Source: Streptococcaceae bacterium AM104-57
GTDB taxonomy: Bacteria > Bacillota > Bacilli > Lactobacillales > Streptococcaceae
Direction of reading: 5' to 3'
Assembly (NCBI GenBank): GCA_027659245.1
Contig: JAQDPW010000002.1
Coordinates: 35,852-99,851 of the forward strand
DNA: 64,000 bases
Positions 19,588 to 27,680 of the stretch are shown in pieces. The translations under genes and the position numbers were made by a program. Below the pieces are notes generated by a model, which saw only the letters and a program-made list of their open reading frames with translations, was not told the origin of the DNA and made no database searches. Every line of letters starts with the position of its first letter. Position 1 is the first letter of the stretch.

Positions 19588-20495
19588 AATTTTTAAAGAA
19601 ACGCTATGCTTACGCCTCAGTTCTTGGCATACTCTTGACAGGATCCTTTAGTTATTCCATGCTAAAGACCTTTGTCCTTGCTGAAACGATCTCGACAGTT
19701 GCCACAACTAGCACAAGTTCCAATGCTGCAGCAGCAAGTCAAGCTGCTAAGACAGCTACTGTCACTGACTCTAGTTATAAAGATGACAATATTTCCGTCA
19801 ATTTGTCTGAAACGACGGTCAATAATACACAAGTCTACGTTGCTGATATTACTCTGAGCTCATCAGATTATCTTAAAACTGCCTTTGCTCAAAATGCTTA
19901 TGGAACTAACGTAACTGCAAAAACCTCTGTAACCGCAGCTGACAACAATGCCATTTTAGCAGTAAACGGGGACTACTATGGTGCTAACTCTACAGGTTAT
20001 GTTATCCGTAATGGCGTTGTTTATCGTGATACTGTTCGTGAAGATTCTAGTAATGGCGACTTAGCTATTTATAAAGACGGCTCTTTTAAGATTATTTACG
20101 AAGATCAGATCTCAGCTGAGCAACTAGTAAATGACGGTGTCGTCAATCTCTTGGCTTTTGGACCAGCCTTGGTCGAAAATGGTGAAATTGCAGTTGATAC
20201 CAATACAGAAGTAGGACAAGCAATGGCTTCAAATCCTCGTTCAGCGATTGGTATGATCGATGAAAACCACTATATCATCGTTGTTTCAGACGGACGTACT
20301 TCTGAAAGTGAAGGTCTCTCTTTGTACCAGCTAGCTGAAGTTATGAAATCCTATGGTGCAAAAACAGCCTACAACCTTGATGGTGGTGGAGCATCTACAC
20401 TTTACTTCAACGGTCAGGTTATCAATAAACCAACGACTGGAGGAAACAAAATTTCAGAAAGGGCGGTGAGTGACATTGTCTACATCGGTTATTAA
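19584..20495 (+). CDS. Exported phosphodiester glycosidase (NAGPA domain) protein
   Basis: 303-residue protein with an N-terminal signal anchor (about residues 8-32) and a Ser/Thr/Ala-rich linker. It then has a phosphodiester alpha-N-acetylglucosaminidase-type domain from about residue 65 to the end. Landmarks are AVNGDYYG, NPRSAIGM and the hallmark YNLDGGGASTLYFNG. Members remove sugars linked through phosphodiesters and often sit in exopolysaccharide loci. Placement after a GT2/GtrA gene suggests joint work on a surface glycopolymer. The exact substrate is unknown. Confidence 0.85.
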   Translation: MKFLKKRYAYASVLGILLTGSFSYSMLKTFVLAETISTVATTSTSSNAAAASQAAKTATVTDSSYKDDNISVNLSETTVNNTQVYVADITLSSSDYLKTAFAQNAYGTNVTAKTSVTAADNNAILAVNGDYYGANSTGYVIRNGVVYRDTVREDSSNGDLAIYKDGSFKIIYEDQISAEQLVNDGVVNLLAFGPALVENGEIAVDTNTEVGQAMASNPRSAIGMIDENHYIIVVSDGRTSESEGLSLYQLAEVMKSYGAKTAYNLDGGGASTLYFNGQVINKPTTGGNKISERAVSDIVYIGY

Positions 20496-20922
20496 TCCCA
20501 GCGAGAAACGGTTTAAAAAAACAGTCATTTCTTATACACTAATCACTATTTTCTTCTTTGCATTTTCTAGAATTTATGAAGCTTTTAGTTTTGGAGAAAC
20601 TTCTGTTCATATGCACTATTTATTTGCAGCACCTCTTGTAGGGGGGATTCTACTAGCAATCTTTCTCAAGGTTCTCCCTCATTTCTCTCGTATTAGTCTA
20701 AATCTATGGAATTCGGCAGTAGCGATTATTACAGCAGGTACACTTTTCCGCGGGATTGTCAATCTTTCAGGACGCTCTACAACCTTGGATAGACCCTACT
20801 GGTATGTTGGGATTGATTTTGCAATACTAGCGATTGTCACTATTTTCATCAATCCAAACCTTTGGAAGAGTACTAGCAAAGTAACTAAAACAAAACGCAA
20901 AGAAGTCTATGGGCAGGCATAA
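20470..20922 (+). CDS. Unknown small polytopic membrane protein of the glycosyltransferase operon
   Basis: 150-residue membrane protein of unknown function. Four hydrophobic segments are likely (about residues 19-37, 46-66, 80-98 and 110-128), with a basic tail KTKRKEVYGQA. I chose the GTG at 20470, which has AAAGGG at 20458-20463 in front and gives a 26-base overlap with the glycosidase gene. A TTG at 20476 is the alternative. The overlap suggests coupled translation and a shared membrane-associated task. I do not recognise a named family. Confidence 0.7.
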   Translation: MTLSTSVINPSEKRFKKTVISYTLITIFFFAFSRIYEAFSFGETSVHMHYLFAAPLVGGILLAIFLKVLPHFSRISLNLWNSAVAIITAGTLFRGIVNLSGRSTTLDRPYWYVGIDFAILAIVTIFINPNLWKSTSKVTKTKRKEVYGQA

Positions 20923-20930
20923 TGTTATTA

Positions 20931-20967
20931 AAAAAGTAGTCGTTCAGCGGATGTTCGACTACTTTTT
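20931..20967 (+). terminator. Terminator of the glycosyltransferase operon
   Basis: AAAAAGTAGTCG at 20931-20942 pairs perfectly with CGACTACTTTTT at 20956-20967. Confidence 0.88.
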
Positions 20968-21010
20968 ATGCCTTTTATTTCTAAAATATTGTAGAAATAT
21001 TACAAGTTTC

Positions 21011-21058
21011 TTTCTAATTTAAGTTACTACTTTCTAATTTAAAATAATATTGTATAAT
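21011..21058 (+). promoter_or_regulatory. lytB promoter with two 12-base direct repeats
   Basis: TTTCTAATTTAA occurs at 21011-21022 and again at 21031-21042, exactly 20 bases apart. The second copy covers the -35 position of a -10-like TATAAT at 21053-21058. Spacing of two helical turns suggests an activator or repressor binding site. Regulator unknown. Confidence 0.5.
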
Positions 21059-21134
21059 ATAATGTATAAATACCGTTTTCAATACAATATTTAAAAAAAC
21101 AAATCCAAATCTAGGTATTTGCAAGGAGAAAAGA

Positions 21135-23501
21135 ATGAAAAAAGTATTGCTGGCAAGTACGATTGCCCTCTCTATGGCAGGTTTTGCAAAAACGACCGTC
21201 TATGCCGAGGATTCTCAAGCTACCAATAATGTTCAATCATCAGAAAAGATTGCTACGAATACAGTCAACAATGAGAAGAAAAATCAAAGCGAAGCTGAAA
21301 AAGCAACTTCTCAAACTCCAGAGACCAAAGAACAACCTTCAAAAGAAGCAGTAGTAGAGGTAGTTAACAAAGAAGGTTGGCAAAAAAAAAATAACCAATG
21401 GCGTTATTATGAGAATAATCAGCCAGTTTCGAATTGGAAAAAGATAGCCGGTGTTTGGTACTATTTCAATCAAGATGGCATCATGCTTAGTAACACTATC
21501 TTTAATGATTACCTATTGAATAATAGCGGTGCTTTGGCAGAATCTTCTTGGGTAAAAATTGACAACCAGTGGTATTATGCCACTGAGGACGGGAAAGTTA
21601 CTCGTAATAATTGGAAAAAGATAGCCGGTGTTTGGTATCGATTCAATGAAAATGGTATCATGATCAGTAATGCTGTTTACGATGACTATCTATTCAAATC
21701 AAGCGGAGCCTTGGCTGAAAATAGCTGGGTAAAAATTGCTGATAAATGGTACTTCGGTAATGAAGATGGGAAAATTACTCGTAATAGTTGGAAAAAAATA
21801 GCTGGAGTCTGGTACTATTTTAATCAAGGTGGTATCATGCTTAGTAATACTATCTTTAATGATTATCTACTGAATAATAGCGGTGCTATGGCAGAATCTT
21901 CTTGGGTAAAAATTGCTGATAAATGGTACTATGCCAATGAAGATGGGAAAGTTACTCGTAATACTTGGAAAAAGATAGCCGGTGTTTGGTATCGATTTGA
22001 TGAATCTGGCACAATGTTAAGCAATACTATTTATAATGATTATCTTCTCAAAAGTAGTGGAGCTATGGTGGAAAATGCCTGGTTAAAACTTGAGGATAAG
22101 TGGTATTATGCTACAGAATCAGGAAAAATTATTCGCGACAAGTGGGAGAAAATAGCAGAAGCCTGGTATCGTTTTGATGATAGAGGTATCATGTTAAGTC
22201 AGACCATCTATAACGATTATCTTATCAAGACTAGTGGAGTTATGGCTGAAAATGAATGGGTAAAAATTGCAGATAAGCAGTATTACGCCGAAGCATCTGG
22301 TAAAATCACACGAAACAAATGGGAAAAAATAAAAAATAGCTGGTATCACTTTGATACCGAAGGTGTTATGGAAAGTAGCACTTGGAAAGATAAATACTAT
22401 CTCAAGGATAGTGGAGCTATGGCTGAGAACGAATGGATCTTTGATAAGAAATATAATAGCTGGTTCTACCTCAAGTCGGACGGCGCCTATGCTGAAAATC
22501 AATGGCAGGGTGCTTACTATCTAAAATCTGGTGGCTATATGGCTAAGAATGAATGGATTTTTGATAAGAACTATGATGCTTGGTATTACCTCAAAGAGGA
22601 TGGGGTATATGTAACAGGGACTTTCAAAATCAAAGGTAAAGACTATTCATTCCAAAGCAATGGAAAATGGATTTCTGATCTAGCAGCATACTATAAAGTA
22701 AAACCAATAACAGCAAATGTATATAGCGCTTCTGGTGAGAAACTCAGCTATATTTCGCAAGGAAGTATTGTAGCGATTGATGGAGCTGAAGCCAAAGACG
22801 GTCGACTTCCAGTCAAAATATCAGGACTTTCAGGATATATGAACAAGAGTGATCTAGTAGCGGTCAGCTCAGATAGTGACTTCATTCCTCATTATACTAC
22901 TGATGGTCGTTATCTCTACCATGAGTTATCACCTTATGTTAGTATTCGAGTTGCACCACATAGTTCATCAATGACTATTGGTAAAAAATACTATTCAGCT
23001 GATGGTATTAACTTTGAAAACTTTACAGTTGAAAATCCTTTCTTATTTAGAGATTTAAGAAAACCAAGCAATTACACAGCTGAAGAATTAGATAAAGTCT
23101 ATTCTCTTATGAATATCAAAGGAAGTCGTTTAGCAGGTAAAGGAGCAATCTTTAAAGAAGCTGAAGAACGCTATCATATTAACGCTCTCTATCTAATCGC
23201 TCATAGTGCCCTAGAAAGTTCATGGGGACGTAGCCAAATTGCTAAGGATAAAAACAACTTCTTCGGTATCGCTGCTTATGATACAACACCATATGATTCA
23301 GCAAAAAGCTTTGACGATGTTGACAAGGGTATCTTAGGCGCAGCTAAGTGGATTCGCGAAAATTACATCGATAATGGCAGAACATACCTTGGAAATAAAG
23401 CATCAGGTATGAATGTCCTCTATGCTTCAGATCCATATTGGGGAGAAAAAATTGCAAGCATCATGATGTCAATTAACAGCAAGCTTGGTGAAAAAGATTA
23501 A
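21135..23501 (+). CDS. lytB: LytB-type choline-binding endo-beta-N-acetylglucosaminidase
   Basis: 788-residue secreted wall hydrolase needed for daughter-cell separation in pneumococcus and its relatives. A signal peptide (about 1-24, ending VYA) is followed by a Gln/Glu/Lys-rich linker (25-80). A long choline-binding region (about 81-530) of WYYF-type repeats binds teichoic-acid phosphocholine. An SH3b-like module follows, then the GH73-type catalytic domain (from about 620) with AHSALESSWGRSQIA carrying the catalytic Glu and ASDPYWGEKI near the end. Pneumococcal LytB is shorter; the extra length lies in the repeats. AAGGAG precedes the ATG. Confidence 0.92.
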   Translation: MKKVLLASTIALSMAGFAKTTVYAEDSQATNNVQSSEKIATNTVNNEKKNQSEAEKATSQTPETKEQPSKEAVVEVVNKEGWQKKNNQWRYYENNQPVSNWKKIAGVWYYFNQDGIMLSNTIFNDYLLNNSGALAESSWVKIDNQWYYATEDGKVTRNNWKKIAGVWYRFNENGIMISNAVYDDYLFKSSGALAENSWVKIADKWYFGNEDGKITRNSWKKIAGVWYYFNQGGIMLSNTIFNDYLLNNSGAMAESSWVKIADKWYYANEDGKVTRNTWKKIAGVWYRFDESGTMLSNTIYNDYLLKSSGAMVENAWLKLEDKWYYATESGKIIRDKWEKIAEAWYRFDDRGIMLSQTIYNDYLIKTSGVMAENEWVKIADKQYYAEASGKITRNKWEKIKNSWYHFDTEGVMESSTWKDKYYLKDSGAMAENEWIFDKKYNSWFYLKSDGAYAENQWQGAYYLKSGGYMAKNEWIFDKNYDAWYYLKEDGVYVTGTFKIKGKDYSFQSNGKWISDLAAYYKVKPITANVYSASGEKLSYISQGSIVAIDGAEAKDGRLPVKISGLSGYMNKSDLVAVSSDSDFIPHYTTDGRYLYHELSPYVSIRVAPHSSSMTIGKKYYSADGINFENFTVENPFLFRDLRKPSNYTAEELDKVYSLMNIKGSRLAGKGAIFKEAEERYHINALYLIAHSALESSWGRSQIAKDKNNFFGIAAYDTTPYDSAKSFDDVDKGILGAAKWIRENYIDNGRTYLGNKASGMNVLYASDPYWGEKIASIMMSINSKLGEKD
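21432..22316 (+). repeat. Five tandem 177-base repeats inside lytB
   Basis: Units begin at 21432, 21609, 21786, 21963 and 22140, with a degenerate sixth from 22317. Each is exactly 177 bases (59 codons) and begins with the codons for xWKKIAG or KWEKIA. Units 1 and 3 resemble each other more than they resemble 2 and 4, so a 354-base A-B unit appears to have been duplicated. Confidence 0.9.
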
Positions 23502-23509
23502 AATTCATT

Positions 23510-23546
23510 AAAATCGATAACGACTGTAATAGTGGTTATCGATTTT
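23510..23546 (+). terminator. Terminator after lytB
   Basis: AAAATCGATAAC at 23510-23521 pairs perfectly with GTTATCGATTTT at 23535-23546. Confidence 0.85.
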
Positions 23547-23569
23547 GCTTATCAAGAGAAACTTGAAAA

Positions 23570-23905
23570 ATGAACTTTATGAAGCAGAATTTCGAGAATA
23601 CAAATAAAAGAGGAATTGATCTACGTGACTTAGGGATTGATGCATACGCTTATGATTATTCAGTAATCCCAGACTTACTTGATAATCTCAAAGCCAATAA
23701 TCAAATTATACTAGGTGGGGATGTCTTTTGCTACAAGAATGGCCAATTGACACATACTTATGATCATTGGTATTACGAGAAACAAGATCCAACTATTGAT
23801 AGCAGTAAATCCATTTTTCAAACAGAAAAGTATATCAGCAACTATGTAAAAAATCATGGTAAACACTATTATTTTTCAATCGTTTTAGAGGAACCAATAG
23901 ACTGA
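23570..23905 (+). CDS. Orphan Imm40-like immunity protein
   Basis: 111-residue cytoplasmic protein. The segments GIDLRDLGIDAYAYDYS and IILGGDVFCYKNGQL resemble the Imm40 family of immunity proteins from polymorphic toxin systems. No cognate toxin gene is adjacent: lytB lies upstream and rbgA downstream. The gene may be an orphan immunity determinant against toxins of kin strains. The start is uncertain, because ATG 23570 and ATG 23579 are both possible and no strong RBS is seen. Family assignment is from memory of motifs. Confidence 0.6.
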   Translation: MNFMKQNFENTNKRGIDLRDLGIDAYAYDYSVIPDLLDNLKANNQIILGGDVFCYKNGQLTHTYDHWYYEKQDPTIDSSKSIFQTEKYISNYVKNHGKHYYFSIVLEEPID

Positions 23906-23930
23906 ATAGAGAGTCAAATAGGAGAAATCA

Positions 23931-23939
23931 TGATATAAT
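23931..23939 (+). promoter_or_regulatory. Extended -10 promoter of rbgA-rnhB
   Basis: TGATATAAT, about 100 bases before rbgA, giving a leader of roughly 90 bases. Confidence 0.5.
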
Positions 23940-24038
23940 AGAAGTTAGTGATTTATTTTTAGAAAAAAAGCTATCTATTGCTTACTCGAGAAAATAAAAA
24001 AATAGATAAAATCCAATCTGAGAAAGGAATTTTACATT

Positions 24039-24890
24039 ATGGCTATTATTCAATGGTTTCCTGGCCACATGTCCAAGGCAAGAAGACAGGTTCAGGAAAA
24101 TTTAAAATTTGTTGATTTTGTGACGATTTTGGTGGATGCCCGCTTGCCCTTGTCTAGTCAAAATCCGATGCTAACTAAAATTGTAGGAGATAAACCAAGG
24201 CTCCTGATTTTAAACAAGGCAGATCTAGCAGACCCAGTTCAAACGAAAGAATGGCGTCAGCACTTTGAATCACAAGGGATTCAAACCCTAGCTATTAACT
24301 CCAAAGAGCAGGTTACAGTTAAAGTTGTGACAGATGCAGCCAAAAAGCTTATGGCAGATAAGATTGCTCGTCAAAAAGAACGTGGTATACAAATCGAAAC
24401 TTTGCGAACTATGATTATCGGGATTCCAAACGCTGGAAAATCTACATTGATGAACCGATTAGCTGGTAAGAAAATTGCTGTAGTTGGTAACAAACCAGGT
24501 GTCACCAAGGGGCAACAATGGCTTAAAACCAATAAGGACCTTGAAATCTTGGACACTCCGGGGATTCTCTGGCCGAAATTCGAAGATGAAACTGTCGCTC
24601 TTAAACTTGCATTGACTGGAGCTATCAAAGACCAATTGCTTCCGATGGATGAAGTGACGATTTTCGGTCTTAATTACTTTAAAACCCATTATCCCGATAA
24701 GCTTCAAGAACGTTTTAAACAAATGAATCTGGACGATGAAGCTCCTGAAATTATCATGGACATGACTCGTATCCTTGGTTTCCGTGATGATTACGATCGT
24801 TTTTACAATCTCTTTGTCAAAGAAGTTCGTGATGGAAAACTTGGTAATTACACATTAGATACATTGGATGATCTCAATGGCAACGATTAA
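24039..24890 (+). CDS. rbgA: Ribosome biogenesis GTPase RbgA (YlqF)
   Basis: 283-residue circularly permuted GTPase required for late assembly of the 50S subunit. The order of G motifs is permuted: G4 NKADLAD near residue 60, then G1 [14 protein letters not shown] near 128, and G3 DTPGILWP near 172. The N-terminal [12 protein letters not shown] is a hallmark of the YlqF/YawG family. A C-terminal ANTAR-like helical region follows. It overlaps rnhB by 14 bases, a conserved pairing in streptococci. Confidence 0.95.
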   Translation: MAIIQWFPGHMSKARRQVQENLKFVDFVTILVDARLPLSSQNPMLTKIVGDKPRLLILNKADLADPVQTKEWRQHFESQGIQTLAINSKEQVTVKVVTDAAKKLMADKIARQKERGIQIETLRTMIIGIPNAGKSTLMNRLAGKKIAVVGNKPGVTKGQQWLKTNKDLEILDTPGILWPKFEDETVALKLALTGAIKDQLLPMDEVTIFGLNYFKTHYPDKLQERFKQMNLDDEAPEIIMDMTRILGFRDDYDRFYNLFVKEVRDGKLGNYTLDTLDDLNGND

Positions 24891-25656
24891 AGAAATAAAA
24901 GAAGAATTAGCAAGGATAACTGAACTTGAAAGTCCCTTGTTTAAGGAATTTGAAAAAGACCCACGAACTGGCGTACAAAAGGAAATTCAAAAGCGTAAAA
25001 AAGCTATTCAAGCAGAAATTGATGAAAATCTCCGCTTAGAGGCTATGCTTAGCTATGAAAAAGAGCTTTACGAAAATGGAATAAGCTTCATTGCTGGAGT
25101 TGATGAAGTTGGTAGAGGTCCCTTAGCTGGTCCTGTTGTTGCTGCAGCAGTCATTCTGCCCAAAAATTGTAAAATAAAAGGCTTGAATGACAGTAAAAAG
25201 ATTCCAAAGAAAAAACATCAAGAGATTTTTCAAGCCGTTAAGGACAATGCTTTAGCGATTGCTATTGGAATTATGGATAATCATGTCATTGATCAAGTCA
25301 ATATCTACGAAGCGACGAAACTAGCCATGAAGGAAGCTATCTCTCAACTTGAACCTCAGCCAGAACATCTTTTGATTGATGCTATGAAATTGGATTTGCC
25401 GATTTCTCAAACATCCATCATCAAAGGGGATGCCAACTCCTTATCTATTGCAGCAGCATCTATCGTTGCGAAGGTTACAAGAGATAAGATCATGGCTAAC
25501 TATGACGAAGAATTTCCAGGCTATGATTTTGCTCAAAATGCTGGCTATGGAACTGCTAAGCATCTAGAAGGAATTGAAAAGCACAGTGTCACACCTATTC
25601 ATCGCACCAGTTTTGAACCGATAAAAACGATCGTTTCAGAAACTAGTAAAAGATAA
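24877..25656 (+). CDS. rnhB: Ribonuclease HII
   Basis: 259-residue RNase HII, which cuts RNA in RNA-DNA hybrids and at single ribonucleotides in DNA. The catalytic signature [15 protein letters not shown] supplies the Asp and Glu, and [11 protein letters not shown] and [16 protein letters not shown] supply the rest of the acidic site. The N-terminal charged helix (about 1-70) is normal for streptococcal members. ATG 24877 was preferred over the earlier in-frame start at 24868 because [11 protein letters not shown] is the conserved beginning. Translation is probably coupled to rbgA through the overlap. Confidence 0.95.
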   Translation: MATIKEIKEELARITELESPLFKEFEKDPRTGVQKEIQKRKKAIQAEIDENLRLEAMLSYEKELYENGISFIAGVDEVGRGPLAGPVVAAAVILPKNCKIKGLNDSKKIPKKKHQEIFQAVKDNALAIAIGIMDNHVIDQVNIYEATKLAMKEAISQLEPQPEHLLIDAMKLDLPISQTSIIKGDANSLSIAAASIVAKVTRDKIMANYDEEFPGYDFAQNAGYGTAKHLEGIEKHSVTPIHRTSFEPIKTIVSETSKR

Positions 25657-25671
25657 TTAAAGGAGAGAATT

Positions 25672-27222
25672 ATGGAGGAACAGTCGGAAATACTTAGTTC
25701 TAAGAAAGAATTTGCCTTCGCGTCCAGTACGATCTTAGCTCAAGTAGGGCGAGGTATTATTGTTGGATTAGTCGTAGGACTTATTGTAGGATCATTTCGA
25801 TTTTTGATCGAAAAAGGCTTTCATATCGTTCAAGGATTTTATCAAGACCAAGAGAATCTGATACGGAATCTATTGATCATTTTATTGTTTTATATCCTCA
25901 TTTGCTTACTTAGTGCCAAATTAACACGCTCAGAAAAAGATATCAAAGGTTCTGGTATTCCTCAAGTTGAAGCGGAGTTAAAAGGTCTCATGTCTCTCAA
26001 CTGGTGGAGTGTCCTCTGGAAGAAATACATTCTAGGTATCTTGGCCATAGCGAGTGGGCTCATGTTAGGGCGTGAAGGTCCCAGTATTCAGCTAGGAGCC
26101 GTTGGAGGAAAAGGAATTGCAAAATGGCTTAAGTCTAGTCCTGTTGAGGAGAGATCTTTGATTGCTAGCGGAGCTGCTGCTGGACTTGCTGCAGCCTTTA
26201 ATGCACCGATTGCGGGGTTATTATTTGTAGTAGAAGAAGTCTATCACCATTTTTCACGATTCTTCTGGGTTTCTACCTTGGCTGCTAGTCTTGTAGCAAA
26301 CTTTGTTTCCCTTCTCATCTTTGGCTTAACACCTGTACTTGATATGCCGGACAATATCCCTCTCATGGACTTGAGCCAATATTGGATTTATCTGGTGATG
26401 GGAATTTTTCTAGGACTCTCAGGTTTTCTCTATGGAAAAGCCGTTCTTAGCGTTGGAAAAGTATATGATTGGATTGGCCAAAAAATTTATATGGATAAGG
26501 CCTATTATCCTATTCTAGCCTTTCTTCTTATCATCCCAGTAGGAATCTTCCTGCCACAGATACTTGGTGGAGGCAATCAGGTTGTCTTATCCTTAACAGA
26601 ACAGAATTTTAGTTTTCAAATTCTCTTGGCTTACTTTATTATTCGCTTTATCTGGAGTATGATTAGTTATGGTAGTGGACTGCCAGGTGGTATTTTCTTG
26701 CCAATTTTAGCTTTAGGCTCCTTACTTGGTGCCCTGGTAGGTGTTATTTGTGTCAATCTTGGCCTCGTTACACAGCAGCAATTCCCTATCTTTGTGATTC
26801 TTGGAATGAGCGGTTATTTTGGAGCTATCTCAAAAGCACCTTTGACAGCTATGATTCTTGTGACGGAAATGGTTGGTGACATCCGCAATCTCATGCCTTT
26901 AGGGATGGTGACCCTAGTTGCCTATATTGTTATGGATCTGCTTAAAGGGGCACCCGTCTATGAAGCCATGCTAGAAAAAATGCTACCTGAATCAGCAACT
27001 GATGATGGAGAAGTTACCCTAATTGAAATTCCAGTATCAGATAAAATAGCTGGTAAGCAAGTACATGAACTCAATTTACCTCATAACGTACTTATCACAA
27101 CCCAAGTACATAATGGGAAAAGTAAGACAGTTAATGGATCTACAAGGATGTATCTAGGGGATATGATTCATCTCGTGATTCCAAAAAGTGAAATTGGAAA
27201 AGTGAAAGATTTGTTGTTGTAA
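25672..27222 (+). CDS. ClC-family chloride channel/transporter with C-terminal TrkA-C domain
   Basis: 516-residue polytopic membrane protein of the ClC family. The selectivity motifs are present: GSGIPQVEAE near residue 100, GREGPSIQLGAVG near 140 with the gating glutamate, and GSGLPGGIFLPIL near 340. About 10-12 helices extend to residue 430. The cytoplasmic tail (about 440-516) is a TrkA-C/RCK-C-like regulatory domain ending in VKDLLL. It starts 15 bases after rnhB behind AAAGGAGAG, so it may belong to the rbgA-rnhB transcript. Channel versus Cl-/H+ antiporter cannot be decided here. Confidence 0.9.
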   Translation: MEEQSEILSSKKEFAFASSTILAQVGRGIIVGLVVGLIVGSFRFLIEKGFHIVQGFYQDQENLIRNLLIILLFYILICLLSAKLTRSEKDIKGSGIPQVEAELKGLMSLNWWSVLWKKYILGILAIASGLMLGREGPSIQLGAVGGKGIAKWLKSSPVEERSLIASGAAAGLAAAFNAPIAGLLFVVEEVYHHFSRFFWVSTLAASLVANFVSLLIFGLTPVLDMPDNIPLMDLSQYWIYLVMGIFLGLSGFLYGKAVLSVGKVYDWIGQKIYMDKAYYPILAFLLIIPVGIFLPQILGGGNQVVLSLTEQNFSFQILLAYFIIRFIWSMISYGSGLPGGIFLPILALGSLLGALVGVICVNLGLVTQQQFPIFVILGMSGYFGAISKAPLTAMILVTEMVGDIRNLMPLGMVTLVAYIVMDLLKGAPVYEAMLEKMLPESATDDGEVTLIEIPVSDKIAGKQVHELNLPHNVLITTQVHNGKSKTVNGSTRMYLGDMIHLVIPKSEIGKVKDLLL

Positions 27223-27224
27223 GA

Positions 27225-27254
27225 GTTTTTACATAATTTAGGTTATGCAAAAAC
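27225..27254 (+). terminator. Hairpin after the ClC gene
   Basis: GTTTTT and CATAA pair with TTATG and AAAAAC, with one mismatch in the stem and a 6-base loop. There is no T-run downstream, so termination is only a guess. It marks the left boundary of the accessory island. Confidence 0.45.
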
Positions 27255-27290
27255 CGCATTAAGAAAATTCCAAGGAGGACCTACATCATA

Positions 27291-27491
27291 ATGAAAATAC
27301 TTTATGTTCTACATAAGTTTTATGGTGATTTTGAATTCATTAAAGAAAAGTGTAATGAAAAATACGAAGGTATCCTCATTAATATAAAGGAAGATAAAGA
27401 TAAAGAATATAAAAGATGTGGCTTGGCAAAAATAACGCTGAAAAATAAGGATATTTTACCATCTTTTAAAAAATACTTATTGTTGCAATAG
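27291..27491 (+). CDS. Small unknown protein at the edge of the accessory island
   Basis: 66-residue lysine-rich protein of no recognised family, starting MKILYVLHKFYGDFEF. AAGGAGG is present at 27272-27278 but 12 bases from the ATG, which is wider than usual. The codons are A/T-rich like the two genes downstream. It could be a small real gene, a truncated remnant or a spurious ORF. About 190 bases without a gene separate it from the ATPase gene. Confidence 0.4.
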   Translation: MKILYVLHKFYGDFEFIKEKCNEKYEGILINIKEDKDKEYKRCGLAKITLKNKDILPSFKKYLLLQ

Positions 27492-27680
27492 ATGACTGTC
27501 ATTGCGGTTTATTATAATTCCCAAAGAGATGCCTAGCAGTAAAAAAGCCTTTCTACATAGAATTGTAAAGGAAAGATAGCTATTGAAGAATAAAGAGCAT
27601 TATTTTCTCCATAAATTTAATTAAATTAATGTTTTTATGGTATAATGAATTCAAAGTGAAAAGAATTTATGGAGAAAATA

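Noticed and set aside
21432..22320. Regular 177-base repeats read as a possible CRISPR array
   Set aside because: The repeats are codon-phased parts of lytB and the spacing is far too long for CRISPR. No cas genes are present.
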